From: JBBATK01 sp044228685
GTDB lineage: Bacteria; Bacteroidota; Ignavibacteria; Kapaibacteriales; NICIL-2
Direction of reading: 5' to 3'
Assembly (NCBI GenBank): GCA_044228685.1
Contig: JBGAUL010000008.1
Span: 1 to 64,000, forward strand
Length of the DNA stretch: 64,000 nt
Positions 9,524 to 18,640 of the stretch are shown here, in pieces. The stretch's first letter is position 1, and every line of letters starts with the position of its first letter. The notes under the pieces are model-generated. The model was not told the origin of the DNA and ran no database searches. It saw only the letters and a program-made list of their open reading frames with translations. Position numbers and translations under genes: made by a program.

Positions 9524-11893
9524 TTAACGACCAAATTGGAAATGGAAATGCCAGCCACTCGGTTTTGTATCTCCCGGCGCCGGATCGAAACCATAGCCAT
9601 AGTCGAAACCGATAAGACCAATTGGATTGAGTAAAATACGCAATCCAAGACCTGCCGAGCGTTTTAGGGTAAAAATATCTGCGTTCTTGAAGTTCGACCA
9701 GGCATTACCGGCTTCAGCAAATGCACTTGCGTAAATCGGCATTGGATTGAGTGAAATAGCAAAGCGCAACTCAGCAGTTTGCTTGAAGATCAAACGACTT
9801 GCGATATATCCAGATGCGTCACGAACAGCCAGAATGTTGTCTTCGTAACCACGCAAAGGAATAACATTGATACCCGCAAGAGCATTACCACCCATACTGT
9901 AAAACTCAAGCTGCGGTACAAATGAGCTCTTGTTGCTGATATTGGTTACATCGCCGATCTCAGTATTGAGATACATAACAAGACGATTGAACCCGTCGAT
10001 TTGCACAAGTGGGTTTACAAACTCGAACTGGAGTTCGTTCTTCCAGTAGGTTGAGTTTTCCGGACTCATGAGTACAAGACCAAACTTGGTCAAGTAGCGC
10101 GCACGTGAACCACTCGATGGGAAAATCAAGTTGTCAAAGCTGGTCCGAGAAATACTCTGTGTAAACGACAAGTCAGTGTAGGTCGTAGTTGCGTCGGCAA
10201 GTGTAACACCGTATTGGGTGTTGTGCTGACCAACCAACGACCAGTCGCCACGGAAATAATCGTCAGGGAAACGAAAACGACGACCAATATTGAGCTGAGC
10301 ACCTGTTCGACGTCCACTCGAATTCAAATAGTACTGGGTATCATAAATATTAAAACCAGCTGATGTTGGCTTTCCAAAAAGCCATGGCTCTGCAAAACCT
10401 AAACTGAAAGTGCGCAGACGATTGGCAGTACCGAAATCCCATTGAAAACTGAAGACCTGTCCGGCACCACCTCGCAGCGGATCACTGATATCAAAGTTGT
10501 TGAAGGTTACGCCGACACTACCCGTGAGACCATAAGTACCGGCATAACCAACCGATGCATTCAATACGTCGGTGGATCGTTCCTCTACTTGATACACGAG
10601 ATCCACAGTGTTTTGTGAAACACCACGAACATCCGGACGCAGTTTTTCGGGATTGAAGTAATTCAGTACGCCAAGACCCTTTACTGAACGAATGATAGAA
10701 CCTCTGTTGAAGAAATCACCAGGTTGAGTAAAGAGCTCGCGACGAATGACCTGATCTTGGGTTTTGGAGTTTCCGATAATGTCCACACGGCGAACCAAGA
10801 ATCGATCGCGTTCGAAAATCTGGACTTTGAGGTCGACAGAGTCCGTGGCTACATAATCGAAGTTGTGTACGATTTGACACTGCAAATAACCATTGTCCAA
10901 ATACAATGAACGCACATCGGTCTGCTCTTCATTTGCATTGAGATTCTTCTCAATACGATCGACATCTACCGGCTTGCCTCGCGTAATGTCGAGTTTGCGC
11001 ATCAAAGCTTCTTGAGTGTACACTGTACTGCCTTCGAAATTCACGTTTCGTAGGAAGTAACGTTGACCTTCGTTTACGCTTACTGTAACGTCAACAACAC
11101 CATTGGTCTCGTCGAGGGTATATCGAACGGAATTCTTTGACGCGTTCAGAAAACCTGAGTTGTGGTAGTATGCGATAACGCGTTGTACATCGGCAGTGAG
11201 TTTAGTGGTATCAAATTTGGCCGAGCGCCAGATCTGCCACCACTTGCTTGGTTTTGTGTCGTCCATTTGCGCAACAAGATCTGCGCTGTTCATAACACTA
11301 TTGCCTTCGAACTTTATCGAACGCACAGTGTACTCTTTGCCTTCGTTGATTGTCAGTCTGACTCGTATGTAGCCGGCTGTATCTGTTGAAATAGTGTCAG
11401 CTTTGACAGTAGCAAAGAGCAAACCTTCCTTCGCATACAAACCCTTTACTGAACGAGCTATTTCGTGTACTTCGGTTGCAGGCATGAGCTCACCACGAAC
11501 ACGGTGAACACTGTCCTGAATGTTTTTGATTGAGATCTTTTGATTACCAACGATTTCTATCGAAGAGAAACGTGGATTCTCGCGAACGATGATCTTGAGA
11601 AAGATGCCTAAGGCTGTTACTTTATCAACGACAATTCGGATGTCTGAGAACTGTTTACGAAGCCACAGTGCACGAACTCCTTGAGGAATCACGTCGCTTC
11701 GTGGGTTTAGCTCCTCGCCGACGCGGAGTCCGCTGATGGATATAATCGTGGCAGCGTCAACGACATTATTACCTTCAACGCTAATCCCGGCAATGTTCTG
11801 ACGAACTTCACCCTGTCCACTCATCGGGATCGACACGAGCGCTAGCACTACTGCTACACACCAACTCAAATATTTAGCGCTTGGAAAAAGCAT
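9524..11893 (-). CDS. bamA: Outer-membrane protein assembly factor BamA (Omp85)
   Basis: 789 residues from the ATG at 11893; a TTG two codons upstream is also possible. A signal peptide (hydrophobic run to PMSGQ) is followed by about five POTRA domains up to residue 420 (ISVEGNNVV, FSSIEIVGNQKI, VRSIKFEGNSVM, LRNVNFEGSTV, VRRVDIIGNSK are the opening strands). A 16-strand barrel of the bacterial surface antigen family follows, ending in a C-terminal aromatic strand (GWHFHFQFGR). It folds and inserts outer-membrane beta-barrels. The start overlaps the end of uppS by 20 bases. The two Skp-like chaperones that would feed it are encoded directly downstream. Confidence 0.96.
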   Translation of the reverse strand: MLFPSAKYLSWCVAVVLALVSIPMSGQGEVRQNIAGISVEGNNVVDAATIISISGLRVGEELNPRSDVIPQGVRALWLRKQFSDIRIVVDKVTALGIFLKIIVRENPRFSSIEIVGNQKISIKNIQDSVHRVRGELMPATEVHEIARSVKGLYAKEGLLFATVKADTISTDTAGYIRVRLTINEGKEYTVRSIKFEGNSVMNSADLVAQMDDTKPSKWWQIWRSAKFDTTKLTADVQRVIAYYHNSGFLNASKNSVRYTLDETNGVVDVTVSVNEGQRYFLRNVNFEGSTVYTQEALMRKLDITRGKPVDVDRIEKNLNANEEQTDVRSLYLDNGYLQCQIVHNFDYVATDSVDLKVQIFERDRFLVRRVDIIGNSKTQDQVIRRELFTQPGDFFNRGSIIRSVKGLGVLNYFNPEKLRPDVRGVSQNTVDLVYQVEERSTDVLNASVGYAGTYGLTGSVGVTFNNFDISDPLRGGAGQVFSFQWDFGTANRLRTFSLGFAEPWLFGKPTSAGFNIYDTQYYLNSSGRRTGAQLNIGRRFRFPDDYFRGDWSLVGQHNTQYGVTLADATTTYTDLSFTQSISRTSFDNLIFPSSGSRARYLTKFGLVLMSPENSTYWKNELQFEFVNPLVQIDGFNRLVMYLNTEIGDVTNISNKSSFVPQLEFYSMGGNALAGINVIPLRGYEDNILAVRDASGYIASRLIFKQTAELRFAISLNPMPIYASAFAEAGNAWSNFKNADIFTLKRSAGLGLRILLNPIGLIGFDYGYGFDPAPGDTKPSGWHFHFQFGR

Positions 11894-12716
11894 TGACAAC
11901 CCGTTGAAGATATGATGTTTGTTGATCTGTGTCAGAATTGACTTGTGCTGATGTCATTCCGAAACGACGCTCTCGTCCGGCATATGCCGACAGCGCATCG
12001 TATAAGTCTTGTCTGTTGAATTCCGGCCAGCACTTGTTTGTCACAACGATTTCAGCGTACGCGATTTCCCACAAAAGGAAGTTTGAGATACGCATTTCGC
12101 CACTGGTTCTGATGAGCAAGTCCGGATCCGGGATTTCGGCAGTGACGAGGTATGAAGAAAAGAGCTCGTCGGTGATATCCTCAGGTGAGAGTTTACCTCT
12201 GCGAACATCAAGAGCAATGAGTTGAGTGGCTCGCACAATATCCCAGCGAGAACCATAACTCAAGGCCAAGTTCAAAGTCAATCCGGTATTCTCTTTTGTG
12301 CGCTCGATGGATTGCATGAGAATACGATGCACACGACTCGGCAAAGCGTTGAGTTTTCCGATTGCTTGGATGCGCACGTTGTTTTCATCAAGCTCATCAA
12401 CTTCTTTACGAAGGTAGTGCTCGAGCAAGTGCATGAGGGCGTTGACTTCGGCTTTGGGACGTTTCCAATTCTCGATGGAAAAGGCGTATAGAGTGAGGTA
12501 ACGAACGCCAAGTTGAGATGAAGCTTTTACGATATCACGAACGGTTTCAATACCCTGCTTGTGTCCGGAAACACGGGGTAATTCACGACGGTGAGCCCAT
12601 CGACCGTTGCCATCCATAATGATGGCAATATGTTTAGGCAGCTTTGCTTGATCACGCAAGGTCTGTTGTATAAGTACATCAGACTCTACTCGCTCTTCGT
12701 TCCAATTCACTCCCAC
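11874..12716 (-). CDS. uppS: Isoprenyl transferase (undecaprenyl diphosphate synthase)
   Basis: 280 residues. Condenses isopentenyl diphosphate units to the C55 lipid carrier for peptidoglycan and surface glycans. Family hallmarks are all visible: catalytic Asp in IAIIMDGNGRWA (near residue 35), GHKQGIETV, TLYAFSIENWKRP, LNLALSYGSR, and the C-terminal PDLLIRTSGEMRISNFLLW. The start is GTG at 12716. A second in-frame GTG at 12710 lies behind a better purine-rich stretch (GAGGTGGGA) and is equally plausible. First gene of the envelope operon; its promoter is predicted at 12754-12784. Confidence 0.95.
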   Translation of the reverse strand: MGVNWNEERVESDVLIQQTLRDQAKLPKHIAIIMDGNGRWAHRRELPRVSGHKQGIETVRDIVKASSQLGVRYLTLYAFSIENWKRPKAEVNALMHLLEHYLRKEVDELDENNVRIQAIGKLNALPSRVHRILMQSIERTKENTGLTLNLALSYGSRWDIVRATQLIALDVRRGKLSPEDITDELFSSYLVTAEIPDPDLLIRTSGEMRISNFLLWEIAYAEIVVTNKCWPEFNRQDLYDALSAYAGRERRFGMTSAQVNSDTDQQTSYLQRVVNAFSKR

Positions 12717-12753
12717 CTCACGCTACAGTGTACAAATAGGACAATGTCAGCCA

Positions 12754-12784
12754 CAAAGATACACCTGTCGGGATTTGTAGACAA
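12754..12784 (-). promoter_or_regulatory. Promoter of uppS-bamA-skp-skp-lpxD
   Basis: On the minus strand, TTG (12782-12784), 20 bases, then TATCTTTG (12754-12761). Both the boxes and the spacing fit the Bacteroidota -33/-7 promoter, which makes this the best-formed promoter in the window. The start codon is 37 bases downstream. Confidence 0.6.
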
Positions 12785-12885
12785 TGTGGACTGTTAATGC
12801 TTAACTACGGTAGCGAGGAATCGAATAGGCAAATTCTGCTGTTCGTGTGCGTGATTTGACGCAAATGCTGAAATGATATTGTTTG

Positions 12886-13998
12886 CTATTGATTACGCTT
12901 CCCTGCTTCGTCAAATTGACTTATGCTCTGCGCAGCCGCGATTCGATGATCACGTCGCAGACTAGCCAATTGTCGCATGTCAACTACTCTGTCAGCCTCA
13001 TCCACGATCTCGGCACCGAGAATCGTCTCAACAACGTCTTCCATAGTGATCAGGCCTTCCACTCCACCATACTCGTCAACCACGATAAAGAGATGCTGAC
13101 GTCTCTTAAGGAACTCCTCGAGTGCCTTATCCAAACGAACATTTTCGGGGATGAAATGCACATCGCGAAGGAGTGTACTGAGTTGAGCTTGACCCCTTCC
13201 GTGCAACGCCGCTGAATAGATATCTCTCGTCAAGCAATAGCCAATAACTTCATCCAATGATTGCTCGGAGCTAACGGGTATGCGCGAGTAGGTTTGCAAC
13301 TCAGGACGCTCCACAACGGAGCTAATGAGCATATCGGAACTGAGACTAAAGACCACGTTGCGTGGCGTCATCACGTCACGTACAGTCACTTCACTAAACT
13401 GCATAATATTGGTAAGAATACGGTATTCATCCGCATCCAAGGTACCGTCACTCACAGCCTCGTCCATGATTGCCGTGATTTCGTCCTCCATCTCCTCGCG
13501 CGCTTCTTCCTCGCTCTGTTTTCCTGCGACGATCTTCGATAACTTTTCCAGCAATCGACTGAATGGATAGGTCAGCACATTGGTAATCGTGACGATCTTG
13601 GTGCTGAATTCCAATAACTTATCTGCGTAGCGTTCACCTAAGGCCGAAAGTAGAACGCGAGAAATGCTGGCTGTCAAAGCAACGATCACAAAGCCATAGG
13701 ATTCGACCGCAACCGATGTAAAAAGCACCCAAAGATGGGAGCTGAGGAGATAGAAACCGACGCTGAAGGATAAGAGCTCGACAGATGCCAGAGCATAGGC
13801 TTCCGGACTACGGCGTTGACGCGCTCGAAGCACGATGTCGTAGTGGTCTGATTCGTGGTGTGCGGCGGTGCCTAAATCTACATCGTCATGTTTTGGAATG
13901 TCTGCGACGGTAATAGCCGCACGCACGAGTGTCAGGACTGCGCTTATAAAAAAGGCAGCGACAATACAGCATTCTACGATGATGTCAATTTGCGTCAT
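12886..13998 (-). CDS. CNNM/DUF21 transmembrane protein with CBS pair (CorB/HlyC family)
   Basis: 370 residues from the ATG at 13998, chosen because MTQIDIIVECCIVAAFFISA leads straight into the first membrane helix; an ATG at 14034 would add 12 residues. The first ~150 residues hold several hydrophobic helices of a CNNM (DUF21) domain. A cytoplasmic CBS pair follows (EVTVRDVMTPRNVVFSL and the HLFIVVDEYGGVEGLIT segment, residues ~200-335). Family members are proposed Mg2+/Co2+ exporters. The C-terminal CorC/HlyC transporter-associated domain is absent: the protein ends about 30 residues after the CBS pair. Whether this is natural or a late frameshift cannot be settled here. Confidence 0.8.
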   Translation of the reverse strand: MTQIDIIVECCIVAAFFISAVLTLVRAAITVADIPKHDDVDLGTAAHHESDHYDIVLRARQRRSPEAYALASVELLSFSVGFYLLSSHLWVLFTSVAVESYGFVIVALTASISRVLLSALGERYADKLLEFSTKIVTITNVLTYPFSRLLEKLSKIVAGKQSEEEAREEMEDEITAIMDEAVSDGTLDADEYRILTNIMQFSEVTVRDVMTPRNVVFSLSSDMLISSVVERPELQTYSRIPVSSEQSLDEVIGYCLTRDIYSAALHGRGQAQLSTLLRDVHFIPENVRLDKALEEFLKRRQHLFIVVDEYGGVEGLITMEDVVETILGAEIVDEADRVVDMRQLASLRRDHRIAAAQSISQFDEAGKRNQ

Positions 13999-14058
13999 TC
14001 CTGTTCCATCAGAGAGTTTGCAGCTGGGCAGCATTACATCTGCACCGAGTCTGAACTC

Positions 14059-14679
14059 TTAGTTACGGAATTCCTTATCAATCACTTGGATTCTTCCCGG
14101 ATAGGTGATAGCACCGAGCGGCGTATCAACCGTTGGCTTGCAGTCAAGAGTAAGTCTACCGGCACTTCCGCTCTTGCCACCAATTGCCAATGCGAGGTCC
14201 AGAAGATCCTCATAGCTCTTGTCTTGGAAATACTGCATGAGATCCATGTAGATCAACACCGGAACGGTGGTGCTTTGACCTGTAGCCGGAACTTCAACAG
14301 GTTTTCCGATATCACCATTTATCGTTGGTTTGCCGTCGATTAGGAGTCTGAAATCCAGTCCCTTGAGCGTGGCATTCGTGTTTTTGGATCCTGCTGTTCC
14401 ATCGTTAGGATTGTGCACATCAACGTTGACCATAAAGCTGGCAACGAGTGAACGTGATCTGTAGGCATTGAGGAGGTTGAGACCGTCACTCAAAGGACTA
14501 AAGTCACTGATCGACGACTTGTCGCTCAAGGAAATGTTAGCAAGCTTGAAAAAAGCAACATTCTTAAGCTTAAACTCAAGGCGCTTGAGTCCGGTAAGAG
14601 TATCGCTAATTGTCTTCAATTGGGAACAACCATTAAGAACGAGCATGGCTGCCATAACGAAAGGAAGAAGTATTCTCAT
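14059..14679 (-). CDS. Lipoprotein of the LEA14/water-stress type
   Basis: 206 residues from the ATG at 14679, chosen because it begins a lipoprotein signal (MRILLPFVMAAMLVLNGC) with lipobox LNGC; the open frame upstream lacks any signal. The body has one beta-rich domain whose core reads FMVNVDVHNPNDG, then GLDFRLLIDGK and VPATGQSTTVPVLI, the pattern of LEA14/WHy domains found in many envelope lipoproteins. The function is unknown; a lipid- or protein-binding periplasmic role is a guess. It lies between a receiver gene and the CNNM gene on the same strand, with 60 bases to the latter. Confidence 0.75.
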   Translation of the reverse strand: MRILLPFVMAAMLVLNGCSQLKTISDTLTGLKRLEFKLKNVAFFKLANISLSDKSSISDFSPLSDGLNLLNAYRSRSLVASFMVNVDVHNPNDGTAGSKNTNATLKGLDFRLLIDGKPTINGDIGKPVEVPATGQSTTVPVLIYMDLMQYFQDKSYEDLLDLALAIGGKSGSAGRLTLDCKPTVDTPLGAITYPGRIQVIDKEFRN

Positions 14680-14796
14680 GACGATTTCGATTGATTTGAA
14701 AGATCTATTAAACGTAATTGGGGAGTTTTTAGCTCCAGCCAGTAATCGAATTAGCTCCAATTTAGGCAAATGAGTACGGAGAACGGCTATAAACAG

Positions 14797-14832
14797 AAAA
14801 AACCGTCAACCACACAGGTCAACGGTTTTCTT
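14797..14832 (-). terminator. Terminator after the receiver gene
   Basis: AAAACCGT (14799-14806) pairs with ACGGTTTT (14822-14829). On the minus strand the stem is followed by a T-run. It ends the transcript of the response-regulator gene at 14873. Confidence 0.65.
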
Positions 14833-14872
14833 GAATTATCGTCGTGTTTGCTTATGCAAGACTGCGGTATTA

Positions 14873-15298
14873 TTATACAGCAGCTTCTTGTTGTTTTTCC
14901 AAACGTTCTGCGCGCGCACGTTGCATGCTCAAATTTGTCAACAACTTAACCTTGGCAATGAGGAGCTTTTCTTCGATTGGCTTCGACAAGAAGTCATCTG
15001 CTCCGCTTTCAATTGCCTTCAATTGGTTGGCAACATCGTTGAGAGCTGTTACGATTACAACCGGGATGCGTGCTGTATCCGGGTTTTCGCGCAATCTCTT
15101 CACTGTTTCGTAGCCATCCATGCGGGGCATCATAACGTCAAGAACCACTGTGTCCGGCGTACGAACAGCAATTTTCTCTAAACACTCGATACCGTCGTAT
15201 GCTTCTGCAGCCTCGAAACCATTGGCCTCTAGATAGCGGCGAAGAAGTTTGGTCGTGATGCGGTTGTCATCCACAACCAGGACATAGGGTTTTTCCAT
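14873..15298 (-). CDS. Single-domain response regulator (CheY-like receiver)
   Basis: 141 residues from the ATG at 15298. A clear Shine-Dalgarno AGGAG seven bases upstream fixes this start; the longer open frame is not used. The protein is one receiver domain: acidic pair in VLVVDDNR, phosphoacceptor Asp in VVLDVMMPRMDGYE, Thr/Ala in VIVTALND, Lys in FLSKPIEEK. No output domain; the last 20 residues are a charged helix (RARAERLEKQQEAAV). It probably acts by protein-protein contact in a phosphorelay. No histidine kinase is adjacent; the nearest is at 32916-34481. A terminator follows at 14797-14832. Confidence 0.9.
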   Translation of the reverse strand: MEKPYVLVVDDNRITTKLLRRYLEANGFEAAEAYDGIECLEKIAVRTPDTVVLDVMMPRMDGYETVKRLRENPDTARIPVVIVTALNDVANQLKAIESGADDFLSKPIEEKLLIAKVKLLTNLSMQRARAERLEKQQEAAV

Positions 15299-15384
15299 AA
15301 ATACTCCTGCAATATGCTGATAAATGTTAGTGGCGTCGTTGTAACTACTGGTACAATCTACGTTAAGCAATGAGTGTGCCAGAC

Positions 15385-16968
15385 TTAATCTTCTACAGTG
15401 ATTAGGTAATGTTCAGCTGCCTCATTGATGGCAATAAGCCGAATAATTTCGCCTAATCCAACCAATCCGACTTCACTACAGACGTATATCGGCGAGAGTT
15501 TTCGTTCCTGTAATAGTTCCTCAGGAAAGATCATGGATACACATTCTCGCCTGCGTTGCAATCTCTCGTCGATCTTTCTTTTTAGAGCAGATTGGGTCTT
15601 TTTTCTTAGTGTATCGACCTCTTTCTCTACAGATTTAGACATCGCTCCAATGGCCCCTTGTAAGGTCTTGTCTACAGCAAGAAGCTGCGGCGTTAGGCTC
15701 TCAATCTGCGTCTCGACCTGTGACATAAAGGTCGCGAGAGCACTCTGAATTTCATCTGAACCACTTTGTCGTAAACACTCGGCTTCGATCTCTGACCATG
15801 GACGAAAGAGCTCCTGCACCGACATTCCCTCTTTATCCAAGAGTCGCTGCGTGCGCCGAGTCAGAACAGTTGCTCCGCTCCGCAATACCAGAGTTGGCAT
15901 CGGCACATCAAATGCCTCGTAGGCTTCTCTGAGTTGTGCTAAGTATGCCAGTTCAGATGGACCACCCACGTACTCACTGCTGCCCAACACAAAATCTTGA
16001 ACGATCGGTCGTAGTAAGACGCTTGGTGAGAACTTAGAGTGCAACACATGATCTTCTACTATCTGCTTCATTGGAATGCGTAGATCTCCGCTTACTAGCA
16101 CTACCTCATTCTCAACACTTTGTACTTTTAGACGATCATCGCCTTCGTGATAAAAGAGATTCACCGGAGACGCTTTTGCCTGAGCATGAAAACCTTGCTC
16201 TAGCAGCAATACATTTGCCTTGTCGACACAGTTTTGCAATAAACCGGGATGATTCAATTCAAACTCAACGATTGGCCACATTGCAGAATGTGTGCGAACA
16301 AGTGATGCGCGCAGAAGCAAGAGACCGTGCGATGCAAAGAGCTGTTGAAGCAAGTGCACAAAAGATTCAGACCACAAGCGACCCTCATGATACATGTCTG
16401 CCAAAAGCTTTTTGGCTTCTCGAGCGGTATCTGAATCGCCCAGGAGATCGACAATCGATTGAACATGACTCATGTCTTGAGAGGCTAGATGCAGACTACT
16501 CACCACCGGACGTGAAGCGCTCTCATCCAATGTTCGCAAAGAATAGTCAACGATACCCTGCTCTTTGGTAAACCATCCTCCCTTGGCTGCTTCTTCGACG
16601 TCGTGGTCGTTGTCCTCGATCCAAAACACACTGACTGCTTTATAACCTTCCTGAATGGCTTTGTCACGACGACTAATGGTAGTTGCCGCTTTGTAGAGAT
16701 TGTACAATGCGCCGCCAAGAAAGCCGACTTGTTGTCCGGTGACGATAACATCCGCGCCGTTCTCCAGTTCAACTAGAGCTTGTTCTTGTTCAGCACTCAG
16801 AGAACAAGAAGCCATGGTTTCCCGAACAAGATCAACCGCAATGCTACGATCTGCACGTCGGTGTGCGTCACGGAACTGCAAACGTTGATGAAGCCAGGAA
16901 TGGTTATTGCGCACTTCGCTTACAAAGCGAGACTGCTGTATTGGGAGCTCAATTTTCTGTATCGTCAT
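15385..16968 (-). CDS. bshC: Bacillithiol biosynthesis cysteine-adding enzyme BshC
   Basis: 527 residues from the ATG at 16968, close to the family length of about 540. It adds cysteine to glucosaminyl-malate, the last step of bacillithiol synthesis. Family features: GADVIVTGQQVGFLGGALYNLYKA near residue 90 (nucleotide-binding-like fold), FWIEDNDHDVEEA, VLLRPIVQDFVLGSSEYVGGPSELAYLAQ, and a long coiled coil (about residues 400-470). BshC is frequent in Bacillota and Bacteroidota/Chlorobiota, so this supports the lineage. The bshA and bshB genes are not in the window. A TATTTTTG promoter lies 20 bases upstream, back to back with that of the aldehyde dehydrogenase. Confidence 0.92.
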   Translation of the reverse strand: MTIQKIELPIQQSRFVSEVRNNHSWLHQRLQFRDAHRRADRSIAVDLVRETMASCSLSAEQEQALVELENGADVIVTGQQVGFLGGALYNLYKAATTISRRDKAIQEGYKAVSVFWIEDNDHDVEEAAKGGWFTKEQGIVDYSLRTLDESASRPVVSSLHLASQDMSHVQSIVDLLGDSDTAREAKKLLADMYHEGRLWSESFVHLLQQLFASHGLLLLRASLVRTHSAMWPIVEFELNHPGLLQNCVDKANVLLLEQGFHAQAKASPVNLFYHEGDDRLKVQSVENEVVLVSGDLRIPMKQIVEDHVLHSKFSPSVLLRPIVQDFVLGSSEYVGGPSELAYLAQLREAYEAFDVPMPTLVLRSGATVLTRRTQRLLDKEGMSVQELFRPWSEIEAECLRQSGSDEIQSALATFMSQVETQIESLTPQLLAVDKTLQGAIGAMSKSVEKEVDTLRKKTQSALKRKIDERLQRRRECVSMIFPEELLQERKLSPIYVCSEVGLVGLGEIIRLIAINEAAEHYLITVED

Positions 16969-16988
16969 GCTGCATTGTAGGTATTGCG

Positions 16989-16996
16989 CAAAAATA
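16989..16996 (-). promoter_or_regulatory. -7 promoter element of bshC
   Basis: Minus strand TATTTTTG, a full match to TAnnTTTG, 20 bases before the bshC ATG. It faces away from the element at 17045-17052. Confidence 0.5.
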
Positions 16997-17044
16997 GCAT
17001 CTCGCGGCTCACGATTCGTTTCCAAGTCGGTTTTAGCTTTTGAG

Positions 17045-17052
17045 TATTTTTG
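17045..17052 (+). promoter_or_regulatory. -7 promoter element of the aldehyde dehydrogenase
   Basis: TATTTTTG, a full match to TAnnTTTG, 32 bases before the GTG start at 17085. The TTG at 17040 that could extend the frame lies upstream of this box, which argues against that longer start. Confidence 0.5.
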
Positions 17053-17084
17053 TAATTCATAACTCATCACCATCGGAAAACAAC

Positions 17085-18566
17085 GTGGCAACATTTAAGA
17101 ATTACATAAACAGTAGCTGGGTCGACGCACAGAATGGTCGTCAATTTGACAACCTTAATCCTGCAGACAATTCAGACGTCATCGGACAGTTTCCCTTGTC
17201 CGGTGCAGATGACGTCAACGCTGCCGTTCAAGCTGCAAGCGATGCTTATCGTCGTTGGCGCTTGATGCCGGCACCAAAACGTGGCGACATTCTCCGTCGC
17301 GCCGGTGCAATCTTCGAACGTCGCAAGGAAGAACTCGCTCGCATCATGACTCGCGAAATGGGCAAGCCGGTCTTTGAAACAAAGGGTGATATTCAAGAAG
17401 CAATCGATACAGCCTATTACGCTGCAACGGAAACACGCAGACTATTCGGTTACAACACGCCATCGGAACTCAGTAACAAAATGAATCTTTCGTTCCGCAT
17501 GCCTATCGGCGTGTGTGGAATCATCACGGCATGGAACTTCCCTATCGCCGTTCCTTCATGGAAAATTCTTCCCGCACTTGCATGCGGTAATACCGTCGTG
17601 TGGAAGCCATCAGACGACGCACCACACTCAGCCATCATCTTTGCTGAAATTCTGGAAGAAGCAGGTCTGCCACCGGGAGTATTCAACGTGATCCATGGTA
17701 AGGCCGAAGCAGGCGAAGCGCTCGTTGAACATCCGGATGTCCGAGTGATCGGCTTCACGGGTTCAACCACAACCGGTAAAGCAATCGCTGCTCGCTGCGG
17801 TGCGCTCAACAAGAAAGTTTCGCTGGAGATGGGTGGAAAGAATGCAGTAATCGTCATGGATGATGCGCAATTCGATCTTGCTCTGGACGGAATATTGTGG
17901 GGAGCTTTTGGTACAACAGGACAGCGCTGTACTGCTACCTCACGTGCAATTCTTCACAAAGACATCTATGATGATTTTATCAACCAACTCTTGACCCGTG
18001 CATCGAAGCTTCGTCTTGGTCCGGGATTGGAAGAAAGCACAGAAGTCGGACCGGTCATCAACGAACGTCAATGCAACAAAATTCTCGAAGCCATTCGCGT
18101 TGCTCGTGATGAAGGCGCATTGTGTATTCTGGGTGGTGATCGTATTACTGAAAACGATTTAGGTAAGGGCTTCTTTATCAAGCCAACAATCTTCATCGAC
18201 GTAACTCCGAACATGCGACTCTTTCGTGAAGAAGTGTTTGGTCCGGTCTTGTCGATTTCTAAAGCCGACTCATTCGAGCACGCAATTGAACTCGCCAACG
18301 ACTGTGCCTACGGTTTGTCGTCGAGCATTTACACCGGAAACATCAACAACGCTTTCAGCGCTATGCGTGATATCGAAGCCGGTATCACTTACATCAACGC
18401 TCCGACGATTGGTGCTGAAGCTCATATGCCGTTTGGCGGAATCAAAGGAACCGGAAACGGACACCGCGAAGGTGGCTGGACTGTGTTTGATATCTTCACC
18501 GAATGGAAATCTGTCTACGTCGACTACAGCGGATCATTGCAACGCGCTCAGATCGATAACTACTAG
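17085..18566 (+). CDS. NAD(P)-dependent aldehyde dehydrogenase
   Basis: 493 residues from GTG 17085 (ATFKNYINSSWV follows, the usual N-terminus). A full ALDH superfamily enzyme: Asn in ITAWNFPIAVPSWK, cofactor-binding GFTGSTTTGK, general-base Glu in SLEMGGKNAV, catalytic Cys in GQRCTATSR, and EEVFGPVLS near the C-terminus. It oxidises an aldehyde to the acid. The overall look is closest to semialdehyde dehydrogenases (2,5-dioxovalerate, aminoadipate-semialdehyde type), but the substrate cannot be read from sequence. Transcribed alone from a predicted promoter and closed by a strong terminator. Confidence 0.88.
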   Translation: MATFKNYINSSWVDAQNGRQFDNLNPADNSDVIGQFPLSGADDVNAAVQAASDAYRRWRLMPAPKRGDILRRAGAIFERRKEELARIMTREMGKPVFETKGDIQEAIDTAYYAATETRRLFGYNTPSELSNKMNLSFRMPIGVCGIITAWNFPIAVPSWKILPALACGNTVVWKPSDDAPHSAIIFAEILEEAGLPPGVFNVIHGKAEAGEALVEHPDVRVIGFTGSTTTGKAIAARCGALNKKVSLEMGGKNAVIVMDDAQFDLALDGILWGAFGTTGQRCTATSRAILHKDIYDDFINQLLTRASKLRLGPGLEESTEVGPVINERQCNKILEAIRVARDEGALCILGGDRITENDLGKGFFIKPTIFIDVTPNMRLFREEVFGPVLSISKADSFEHAIELANDCAYGLSSSIYTGNINNAFSAMRDIEAGITYINAPTIGAEAHMPFGGIKGTGNGHREGGWTVFDIFTEWKSVYVDYSGSLQRAQIDNY

Positions 18567-18608
18567 AGAAGGATTGACGGGAAGGTTCAACAGCGTGGAG
18601 AGTAATTC

Positions 18609-18640
18609 AAAGGATGACGTCGATTCGTCATCCTTTTTTT
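18609..18640 (+). terminator. Terminator after the aldehyde dehydrogenase
   Basis: AAAGGATGACG (18609-18619) pairs with CGTCATCCTTT (18626-18636), six-base loop, followed by a T-run to 18640. A textbook intrinsic terminator. Confidence 0.9.

Noticed and set aside
9484..9648. Longer start for the Skp-like gene (9648)
   Set aside because: The extra 55 residues have no signal-like or family features, and a good signal peptide begins at 9483.
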